Source: an uncultured Bacteroidia bacterium (GTDB lineage Bacteria > Bacteroidota > Bacteroidia > Bacteroidales > UBA932). From it: 5,294 bases of DNA. The position numbers and the translations under genes were made by a program. Of the stretch, positions 1 to 5,294 are shown one piece after another (the stretch's first letter is position 1; each line of letters starts with the position of its first letter). The notes below the pieces were generated by a model. It saw nothing but the letters and a program-made list of their open reading frames with translations, had not been told where the DNA came from and searched no databases. The stretch lies in NCBI GenBank assembly GCA_902766985.1, contig CACXFP010000157.1, forward strand, positions 1 to 5,294, read 5' to 3'.

Positions 1-540
1 CCAGCGGACAACCCCACCCCTGGCCTGAGATGTGTAACCACCCCAGCAGGTGTTCGGATTCTTGATTGCAGCGTACTTGAAACCGAAACCGGCGAGGACG
101 GTGGGCAGGCAGCTGGTGAAACAAGGTTCCTCGCAGGCGTATGTATTTATGCTGATTCCCGGAAAATGCTCTTCAAGCTTCCTGATGCCGTATTCCAGCT
201 GCCGGATGACGCTCTCTCCTCCGATATTGAAGAAGTATGGCTGGGCATACGTGGGATTGTTGTATTCGACCCTGTCGCCCTCCGCAAGGCGTTCCCTGAG
301 ACGTCCGTAATCCAAAGGGGCGACCACCATGACGCTGTCCCAGGTTTCGGGTTCTATCTCAAGGCCTATTTTCAAGTCAGGATTGTCGTCAAGCAGGTCA
401 CACATGTATCCGGTATATGTCTCAAGCGGATAATGGCCATAGACGCCTCCGTGAAAACCGTCGACGAAATAATTCTGTGCTCCGAGCATGGAGGGAAATA
501 CGACTGCGGCAAGCAGGACAGAAAGGATGGTTTTGTTCAT
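1..540 (-). CDS. GH38-type alpha-mannosidase-like secreted protein, N-terminal part (truncated by window edge)
   Basis: The minus strand is open from an ATG at 540 to the window edge, giving 180 residues with no stop. Residues 1-22 form a signal peptide (basic MNK start, hydrophobic LSVLLAAVVF core, cleavage near LGAQ), so the enzyme is exported. The rest resembles the N-terminal catalytic domain of glycoside hydrolase family 38 (retaining, zinc-dependent alpha-mannosidases). The clearest match is the GGESVIRQLEYGIRKLEEHFP stretch at about 107-127, which corresponds to the family's GES-x-x-RQ-x-x-YG segment. It is followed by EEP-x(5)-LP-x-VL and GFGFKYA at 137-156. The YFVDGFHGGVYGHYP segment (24-38) lies where family zinc ligands are expected. 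Whole proteins of this kind are usually several hundred residues longer, so most of the gene is outside the window. An in-frame ATG at 573 would add 11 residues and has GGAG 9 nt upstream; I chose 540 because it gives a compact signal peptide. It is transcribed divergently from the GH43 gene. Substrate is unknown. Confidence 0.8.
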   Translation of the reverse strand, partial: MNKTILSVLLAAVVFPSMLGAQNYFVDGFHGGVYGHYPLETYTGYMCDLLDDNPDLKIGLEIEPETWDSVMVVAPLDYGRLRERLAEGDRVEYNNPTYAQPYFFNIGGESVIRQLEYGIRKLEEHFPGISINTYACEEPCFTSCLPTVLAGFGFKYAAIKNPNTCWGGYTSQARGGVVRW

Positions 541-594
541 TATTCTGGGTTTATCTCTTGTAAAGATATTCATTTTATTCCACTCCAGGCATTT

Positions 595-625
595 TTTTCG
601 TATATTTACATTGAATGTACGAAAA
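595..625. promoter_or_regulatory. Imperfect palindrome in the divergent promoter region (candidate operator)
   Basis: Perfect 8-bp inverted arms, TTTTCGTA at 595-602 and TACGAAAA at 618-625, flank a further partly symmetric centre. Overlapping this is a second, perfect 13-bp palindrome, TACATTGAATGTA, at 607-619. The site lies between the divergent GH38-like and GH43 genes, where a shared regulator would bind. Its function is inferred from symmetry and position only. The palindrome covers the ATG at 615, which argues for the downstream start of the GH43 gene at 636. Confidence 0.45.
601..608 (+). promoter_or_regulatory. Possible -7 promoter element for the GH43 gene
   Basis: TATATTTA matches the Bacteroidota -7 consensus TAnnTTTG at all fixed positions except the last. 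It would place transcription start near 615 and leave a leader of about 20 nt before the ATG at 636. I see no convincing TTTG -33 box about 20 bp upstream. It sits inside the palindrome, so a bound protein would block it. Weak, position-supported call. Confidence 0.3.
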
Positions 626-635
626 CAGGAAGCCC

Positions 636-2417
636 ATGAAAAAAATCAGGATTATTCTGGTTCTGGCTATTGCGGCCATGTTCGCCGGTTGTACCCGGGT
701 CGTACCCGGGACGGCATTGTTCACTCCCGTAGAGTATGTGACAACCAATGAACCCTCTGTCCCGGAAGGATATTTCCGTAATCCGATATTGCCCGGGTTC
801 TATCCGGACCCGAGCATCTGCCGGGTCGGGGATGATTACTGGATGGTCAATTCTTCCTTCGCGTATTTCCCCGGATTGCCGGTGTGGCACAGCACCGACC
901 TGATACACTGGGAGTCCTGCGGACCTGCGCTGAGCCGCAGCCATGATTTCTTCCTCGCCCCGCCGGCCAACATCGTGACTGGAAGCTACGCCCCACAGAT
1001 CACGTTCAACCCTGCCAACGGATTATACTACATCATCAACACTTACGTCGCGGGGTACTGGAATTTCTTTATCACTTCCCCCGACCCCGCTTCCGGACAA
1101 TGGAGCGAACCCACGATCCTGCCCGAAGTGCCGGGCATCGACCCAAGCATTCTCTTCGATCAAGACGGCCGGGCGTATATCGTAAGCGCTCCGGGCCGGG
1201 ATGCGATCGGAGAGACCAAACTGTACGCCGAGGACAACGCCATCGTCCTCTTTGACTTCGACTACGAGAAAGGCGTTACCGGTGAGATGACCGTCATCGC
1301 ACGTTCCGGCGTCCACCCCGAAGAGCAGCCGAATGCGCTGGAAGGCCCGCATCTGTACCACATAGGCGACAAGTACTTCCTCATGTGTGCCGAAGGCGGT
1401 ACCATGCTCGGTCACAGCGAAGTGATCTTCGAGGCTCCTTCGGTGAAGGGCCCTTATACCCCCTGCCCGATCAACCCCATTCTTACCCAGAGGGATGTCC
1501 CCGACGCCGACATCCGCTGCACCGGCCATGCCGACCTGGTACAGTCCGCCTCGGGAGAGTGGTATGCCGTATTCCTCGGGACCGAATCATACGACGGGGA
1601 ATACAATTTCAACACCGGAAGGCAGACTTTCCTGCACCCCGTAACCTGGACAGAAGGACAGCCCGTCATATTGCCTGCAGGAGAGAAACTTCCTTCGCAA
1701 ATTCCCCTCAACGACGACCTGAAGGCCCTCGGCGCCGCAAACCGCATCTCGGGAGTCGACACCCGACAGCCCGGGCCTCTATGGAACGGGCGCGACGGCC
1801 TTTCCGACCAGACGCTGTTTATACGGAATCCCGTCTCCGGGTCGCTCAAAGGCCTTACATGGGAGGGCGGCGCTGCCGGCTCCGAAGACTTCGATTTCAA
1901 CAAGGGCCGTTTTGAAGGACCATTCTGGCATATCCGCCGCAGCGGAAAGATGGAACTGCGGCCGAAAACAGTGAGCCTTCGGGAGGAAGACAACCCTGCC
2001 GCCATCTGCCAAAGGGTTACCTCAAAGACTTTCACAATGACTACGACCATGACGTTCGACCCTCAGGGCGAGGATGACGCGGCCGGGCTCCTGCTTTTCC
2101 AGAACCATGACAACATGATGACCTTCTCAAAGACCCGTGACACCGACGGCAAGGTCGTGATGAAGCTGGAGGAAATCAGCGGAGGAAAAACTGCGAAGAG
2201 TTTCAAAGAGACACTGGGCGAAAAAGAGGCCGGAAAGCCTGTCACCCTCAAGGTTGAAGCGGAAACAGCCGTGGATTATGTGTTCAGCGTTTCCTTCGAC
2301 GGGGGCAAAAGCTGGCGCAAAATCGGAGAGCCACTTGACGGCCATACGCTTAAATCCTCATATTACTGGGGCTTCACCGGAGCCGTGGCCGGAGTGTTCG
2401 CATATACGAAGGAATAG
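636..2417 (+). CDS. GH43 lipoprotein, beta-xylosidase / alpha-L-arabinofuranosidase type
   Basis: This 593-residue protein is an exported glycoside hydrolase family 43 enzyme, an inverting hydrolase of beta-xylosyl or alpha-L-arabinofuranosyl linkages. Residues 1-19 are a lipoprotein signal ending in MFAGC, with Cys19 as the probable lipid anchor. The residues after it are not acidic, so periplasmic retention is as likely as surface display. The five-bladed propeller spans roughly 47-350. Its expected catalytic residues are present: base Asp58 in FYPDPS, pKa modulator Asp169 in GIDPS, acid Glu236 in LEGPH. His298 (TGHADLV) and Arg329 (NTGRQTFLHPVTW) also fit the family. Residues about 420-590 form a concanavalin-like beta-xylosidase C-terminal domain (PF17851 type), containing FEGPFWHIRR and ending YYWGFTGAVAGVFAY. 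The length suits the two-domain family. The start at 636 has AGGA 5 nt upstream; an in-frame ATG at 615 would put seven polar residues before the signal. It probably heads an operon with the gene 36 bp downstream. The exact subfamily and sugar cannot be fixed from reading. Confidence 0.92.
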   Translation: MKKIRIILVLAIAAMFAGCTRVVPGTALFTPVEYVTTNEPSVPEGYFRNPILPGFYPDPSICRVGDDYWMVNSSFAYFPGLPVWHSTDLIHWESCGPALSRSHDFFLAPPANIVTGSYAPQITFNPANGLYYIINTYVAGYWNFFITSPDPASGQWSEPTILPEVPGIDPSILFDQDGRAYIVSAPGRDAIGETKLYAEDNAIVLFDFDYEKGVTGEMTVIARSGVHPEEQPNALEGPHLYHIGDKYFLMCAEGGTMLGHSEVIFEAPSVKGPYTPCPINPILTQRDVPDADIRCTGHADLVQSASGEWYAVFLGTESYDGEYNFNTGRQTFLHPVTWTEGQPVILPAGEKLPSQIPLNDDLKALGAANRISGVDTRQPGPLWNGRDGLSDQTLFIRNPVSGSLKGLTWEGGAAGSEDFDFNKGRFEGPFWHIRRSGKMELRPKTVSLREEDNPAAICQRVTSKTFTMTTTMTFDPQGEDDAAGLLLFQNHDNMMTFSKTRDTDGKVVMKLEEISGGKTAKSFKETLGEKEAGKPVTLKVEAETAVDYVFSVSFDGGKSWRKIGEPLDGHTLKSSYYWGFTGAVAGVFAYTKE

Positions 2418-2453
2418 CCCTGAAGCACAGATTTACCTTTTGTTTACACAGAC

Positions 2454-4031
2454 ATGAACAAGATTCTCAGCACCCTTGCCTTAGCCTCGCAGGTTCTACT
2501 ATGCCTTTCATGTTCATCCCGGACGAGTATCGGGGAAGAGGAATACATGGACAAGCTCCGCGGGGGCTGGGCCGGAAAGATCATCGGCGTCCAGTTCGGC
2601 CAACCGCATGAATTCCATCATCTTGGCAATATCGATGACGGAGTCCTCGAATGGGAACCCGGATTTGTCGAAGGGGCATTGGGGCAGGACGACATCTACA
2701 CCCAGCTGTCGTTCATGAAAACGCTTGAACATCATGGTCTCGACGCATCCTCCGACCTCCTTGCCGAGGCCTTTGCGGGAGCTGGATTCGACCTCTGCCA
2801 CGCCAATCTCCAGGCACGCAAGAACTGGAGGGACGGCCTGCGTCCGCCCATGACCGGTTCCGCACAATATAATATCCATGCAGACGACATTGATTTTCAG
2901 ATAGATGCCGATTTTATCGGATTCATGTGCCCGGGAATGCCCGGCTTGGTCAGAAGCTATTGCGACCGTATCGGCCCCATCATGAATGACGGAGACGGAA
3001 TATACGGAGGGGTATTCATCGCAACGATGCATTCTCTCGCATTTTTCAGCGACGACATTCTCGACATTGTGGAAGGGGCGCTGCGCAACATTCCCTCAGA
3101 GAGCGCCTATGCAAGATGCGTAAGCGATGTCGTGGCCTGCTACAAGGCCGATTCTTCAGACTGGAAGGCTGCATGGAAAACCGTCCAGGAGAAATGGGGG
3201 AACCATATCTGCCATCCCAACCATCCCTTCGACATAGATGCCAAAATCAACGGTGCTTACGTCGTAATTGGTCTTCTCTACGGCGGCGGGGATTTCAGGA
3301 AAACAATGGAAATCTCAATACGGTGCGGCCAGGATGCCGATTGCAACTCTTCCAACGCGGCTGCCGTCTGGGGTATAATGCACGGATATGACGCAATCCC
3401 TGAAGAGTTTCGCCAGGGACTCGGGACCATATCCGGGAAGAAATTCGCCTACACGGATTACAGCTGGGAGGAAGCCGTGGACTGTACGGCCGGATTCGCC
3501 AGGGAAAATATCCTCTCTTCTGGAGGCCGCGTCCGCGACGGCAAGTGGACGATCAGGCTTCAGAAGCCTCAATTTACAGGGAAGTGCCGCCAGTCGTTCC
3601 CTGAAATGCGATATGTGCGGTCCGTGTATACTACTGATGCCTCTTGGCATTTTGAAGGCGCGTGGGACAGTTTCGTCGAGTGGAATCAAGTTAACGAACC
3701 GGTCATCGAGACAGTTGAAGCCGGTGCTTCGGCCGAGATATCTTTCGAAGGCGGCATGGTAAGTCTCATCGGTGGCTGGGATACGGACTGCGGAAAGGCA
3801 GACGTCTACATTGACGGAGTCCTTGTCCGGAGGATAGACAGCTATTTCGCCTATCGCTGCGGCTTTATGCCCATCAACCGCAACGCCCTCTTCCTCGTTT
3901 CAGGACTTGGACCCGGTCCCCATACCCTCAAAATCGTCAATACCGGCGACCGCAACCCTGAATCAAGCGGCAATCGACTTATGTTCAACCGCCTGGACAT
4001 CTACGACATGCCCTCACCCCAGGAACGGTAA
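2454..4031 (+). CDS. Exported ADP-ribosylglycohydrolase-family (DraG-like) protein with C-terminal beta-sandwich
   Basis: This 525-residue protein combines an ADP-ribosylglycohydrolase-like domain (PF03747 type) with a C-terminal carbohydrate-binding-like beta-sandwich. Residues 1-20 form a signal with a probable lipid-anchor Cys20 (LLCLSC), so it is likely a lipoprotein; the lipobox is imperfect. The DraG-like part spans about 30-350: GGWAGKIIGVQFGQPHEF (38-54), GQDDIYTQLSF (77-87), NDGDGIYGGVFIATMHSLAFF (178-198) and CGQDADCNSSNAAAVWG (291-307). Asp79, Asp80, Asp294 and Asp296 correspond to the paired aspartates that hold the two metal ions in this family. The flanking Thr ligands of classical enzymes are replaced. 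Residues about 390-520 (ASWHFEGAWDSF, VSLIGGWDTDCGKADVYIDG, GPHTLKIVNTG) have the look of a jelly-roll appended domain. Classical members remove ADP-ribose from proteins in the cytoplasm. Export and pairing with a GH43 enzyme suggest a glycan substrate here, which is inference. No clear Shine-Dalgarno is seen. Confidence 0.85.
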   Translation: MNKILSTLALASQVLLCLSCSSRTSIGEEEYMDKLRGGWAGKIIGVQFGQPHEFHHLGNIDDGVLEWEPGFVEGALGQDDIYTQLSFMKTLEHHGLDASSDLLAEAFAGAGFDLCHANLQARKNWRDGLRPPMTGSAQYNIHADDIDFQIDADFIGFMCPGMPGLVRSYCDRIGPIMNDGDGIYGGVFIATMHSLAFFSDDILDIVEGALRNIPSESAYARCVSDVVACYKADSSDWKAAWKTVQEKWGNHICHPNHPFDIDAKINGAYVVIGLLYGGGDFRKTMEISIRCGQDADCNSSNAAAVWGIMHGYDAIPEEFRQGLGTISGKKFAYTDYSWEEAVDCTAGFARENILSSGGRVRDGKWTIRLQKPQFTGKCRQSFPEMRYVRSVYTTDASWHFEGAWDSFVEWNQVNEPVIETVEAGASAEISFEGGMVSLIGGWDTDCGKADVYIDGVLVRRIDSYFAYRCGFMPINRNALFLVSGLGPGPHTLKIVNTGDRNPESSGNRLMFNRLDIYDMPSPQER

Positions 4032-4075
4032 AAGCCTTCGCCGGAAAGACGGTGAAGGCTTTCATCTCTTTTTTA
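4031..4075 (+). terminator. Intrinsic terminator of the GH43/DraG-like operon
   Basis: A 13-bp stem (4031-4043 with 4050-4062), interrupted only by one G-U wobble, encloses a 6-nt loop GAAAGA. It is followed after a few bases by a run of six T (4069-4074). The first stem base is the last base of the upstream stop codon. On the other strand the hairpin has only a four-T run, so it would be a weaker terminator for the convergent pheS. Confidence 0.88.
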
Positions 4076-4083
4076 TTACGATA

Positions 4084-5124
4084 TCAGACTTCGGTAGCGG
4101 TGCTGAATTCGCGGAGGAAACGCATGTCGTTTTCGAAATAGTGGCGGAGGTCATTGACCTGCCACTTGAGCATCGCAATGCGCTCTATCCCCATACCAAA
4201 TGCGAAACCACTGTATTTCTTTGAATCTATACCGCTGGCTTCCAAGACGTTGGGGTCGACCATACCGCAGCCGAGAATCTCAAGCCAGCCGGTTCCCTTG
4301 CAAATGTTGCATCCTTTCCCATGGCATATGTTGCAGCTCACGTCAACCTCGGACGAGGGTTCGGTGAAGGGGAAATAACTGGGCCTCATGCGTATCTTGG
4401 CATCGGCTCCGAACATCTCGCGGGCGAAAAGGAGAATGGCCTGCTTGAGGTCGGCAAAGGTGACGTTTTCGTCGATATAAAGACCTTCCACCTGATGGAA
4501 GATACAGTGGGCGCGGGCGCTGATAGCCTCGTTGCGGAACACCCTGCCGGGGCAGATAACCCTGATGGGAGGCTTCTGGGTCTCCATCGTGCGTACCTGG
4601 ATGCTGGAAGTATGCGTCCTGAGCAACAAGGGGTTAAGATGTCCTACGGAAACAAAGAACGTATCCTGCATATCCCTGGCCGGATGGTTGGGAGGGAAGT
4701 TCAGCGCCTCGAAGACATGGTAGTCATCCTCGATTTCCGGACCCTCGGCCACATCATAACCGAACTTGCGGAAGATGTCGACTATTTCCTGCCGTACTAT
4801 GGAAACAGGGTGCCTGGATCCCAGGGGAAGGGGCTCTCCCGGCATGGTAAGGTCGGTCTTCCTGGAATCTTCCCCGGCAGAAGCCTCGGCCACGGAGTTC
4901 TTCAGTTCCTCTATCCTGGACATCGCCGCTTGCTTGAGTTCATTCAGGCTGCGTCCGAATTCCTTCTTCATTTCAGGAGCTACGGTTCGGAACTCTTCGA
5001 ACATCCTGGTTATCTCTCCCTTTTTGCCAAGGAGCCTAACCCTGGCCTCTTCCACTTCCTTTTCCGTCTTGCACTTCAGCTCACCGAGAGCTGACATCAA
5101 TTTCTCTATTTCCTGCCTGGTCAT
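4084..5124 (-). CDS. pheS: Phenylalanine--tRNA ligase alpha subunit
   Basis: PheS is the catalytic subunit of the cytoplasmic alpha2-beta2 phenylalanyl-tRNA synthetase, which charges tRNA-Phe with phenylalanine using ATP. The 346-residue product has the usual length. Residues 1-85 form the N-terminal charged coiled-coil that contacts tRNA. The class II core follows: HPVSIVRQEIVDIFRKFGYDVAEGPEIE (105-132, motif 1 region), the HTSSIQVR segment (171-178), RVFRNEAISARAHCIFHQVEGL (194-215, motif 2) and GFAFGMGIERIAML (306-319, motif 3). Between motifs 2 and 3 lies a cysteine-rich insert with two CxxCxGxG repeats (264-279). I chose the start at 5124 because MTRQEIEKLM is a normal PheS beginning. 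The open frame continues upstream to 5280, but that extension overlaps the preceding gene and reads like non-coding sequence. A -7 promoter element lies 39-46 nt upstream. No pheT is adjacent in the window. The gene converges on the DraG-like gene, with 52 bp between the stops. Confidence 0.97.
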   Translation of the reverse strand: MTRQEIEKLMSALGELKCKTEKEVEEARVRLLGKKGEITRMFEEFRTVAPEMKKEFGRSLNELKQAAMSRIEELKNSVAEASAGEDSRKTDLTMPGEPLPLGSRHPVSIVRQEIVDIFRKFGYDVAEGPEIEDDYHVFEALNFPPNHPARDMQDTFFVSVGHLNPLLLRTHTSSIQVRTMETQKPPIRVICPGRVFRNEAISARAHCIFHQVEGLYIDENVTFADLKQAILLFAREMFGADAKIRMRPSYFPFTEPSSEVDVSCNICHGKGCNICKGTGWLEILGCGMVDPNVLEASGIDSKKYSGFAFGMGIERIAMLKWQVNDLRHYFENDMRFLREFSTATEV

Positions 5125-5162
5125 ATTTCTGTTTTCACTAAAGATTCTTCGCTTCGGAGCGG

Positions 5163-5170
5163 CAAATATA
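5163..5170 (-). promoter_or_regulatory. Probable -7 promoter element of pheS
   Basis: Read on the minus strand, the sequence is TATATTTG, an exact match to the Bacteroidota -7 consensus TAnnTTTG. It lies just after the stop codon of the upstream gene and would start transcription near 5156, with a leader of roughly 30 nt before the pheS ATG at 5124. No clear -33 TTTG is visible; that region falls in the end of the upstream coding sequence. Confidence 0.5.
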
Positions 5171-5171
5171 A

Positions 5172-5294
5172 TTATTTTCCTCCTTCTTTCAGTTCCTTTG
5201 CGGCCTTGGACGCTTTCTCGCGGCGCTTCTGGCGCGCAATGGCTTCCTTCCTGGCCCCGCCCTTCATGTATTTTTCCCATTGTTCGTCAGTGAG
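5172..5294 (-). CDS. C-terminal fragment of an unidentified basic protein (truncated by window edge)
   Basis: The minus strand is open from the window edge to a TAA at 5172-5174, encoding a final 40 residues beginning LTDEQWEKYM and ending KELKEGGK. The fragment is strongly charged, rich in Lys, Arg, Glu and Ala, and probably a single alpha-helical tail. It is too short and too low in complexity for me to assign a family. The clean charged helix, the stop and the 47-bp gap before pheS make it a more credible reading of this DNA than the N-terminal extension of the pheS frame, which overlaps it. Whether it is co-transcribed with pheS is unclear, since pheS appears to have its own promoter. Confidence 0.6.
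   Translation of the reverse strand, partial: LTDEQWEKYMKGGARKEAIARQKRREKASKAAKELKEGGK

Noticed and set aside
166..639. 157-codon open frame on the plus strand opposite the GH38-like gene
   Set aside because: It uses the same codon triplets as the well-supported minus-strand gene in antisense, has no recognisable domain, and continues through the intergenic palindrome.
691..710. Tandem repeat GTACCCGGGT-C-GTACCCGGGA just after the lipobox of the GH43 gene
   Set aside because: Only two copies of nine bases inside coding sequence, encoding an ordinary linker (TRVVPGT); no evidence of a regulatory or recombination role.
2434..2442. TACCTTTTG resembling a -7 promoter element before the DraG-like gene
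   Set aside because: It has one T too many for TAnnTTTG and would place transcription start almost on the ATG at 2454; co-transcription with the GH43 gene is simpler.
4321..5094. 257-codon open frame on the plus strand opposite pheS
   Set aside because: An antisense shadow of a clearly conserved housekeeping gene, with no recognisable protein features.
5125..5280. Extension of the pheS frame to an upstream ATG at 5280
   Set aside because: The extra 52 residues do not look like PheS and overlap the end of a more convincing upstream coding frame; MTRQEIEKLM at 5124 is a normal PheS start.

Overview
This window looks like chromosomal DNA from a Bacteroidota (Bacteroidales-type) organism of moderately high GC. 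The evidence is the PheS sequence type, with a cysteine-rich insert I associate with this phylum, a perfect TAnnTTTG -7 promoter element upstream of pheS, exported or lipoprotein-type glycan-active enzymes in a row, and mostly weak Shine-Dalgarno signals. I cannot name the genus.

Layout. Positions 1-540 (minus strand, running off the left edge) hold the N-terminal 180 residues of a secreted GH38-type (alpha-mannosidase-like) protein. A short divergent intergenic region of about 95 bp follows, containing a striking nested palindrome. Positions 636-2417 (plus) encode a GH43 lipoprotein, of the beta-xylosidase/alpha-L-arabinofuranosidase type, with its three catalytic carboxylates and a C-terminal concanavalin-like domain. 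After 36 bp, 2454-4031 (plus) encodes a putative lipoprotein with an ADP-ribosylglycohydrolase (DraG/PF03747-like) domain and a C-terminal beta-sandwich. A strong intrinsic terminator begins at the last base of its stop codon (4031-4075). Convergent to this is pheS (5124-4084, minus), and upstream of pheS lies the C-terminal 40 residues of an unidentified basic protein (5294-5172, minus).

How the genes fit together. The left three genes look like a small glycan-degradation locus: two exported enzymes on the plus strand, probably co-transcribed, and a divergently transcribed exported GH38-like enzyme sharing the same control region. No SusC/SusD or regulator gene is visible in the window. The right part is housekeeping (phenylalanyl-tRNA synthetase alpha subunit), insulated by the terminator. 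The least ordinary element is the exported DraG-like protein paired with a GH43 enzyme. Its setting and its variant metal-site motifs suggest that it may act on a glycan rather than on ADP-ribosylated protein. That is inference.
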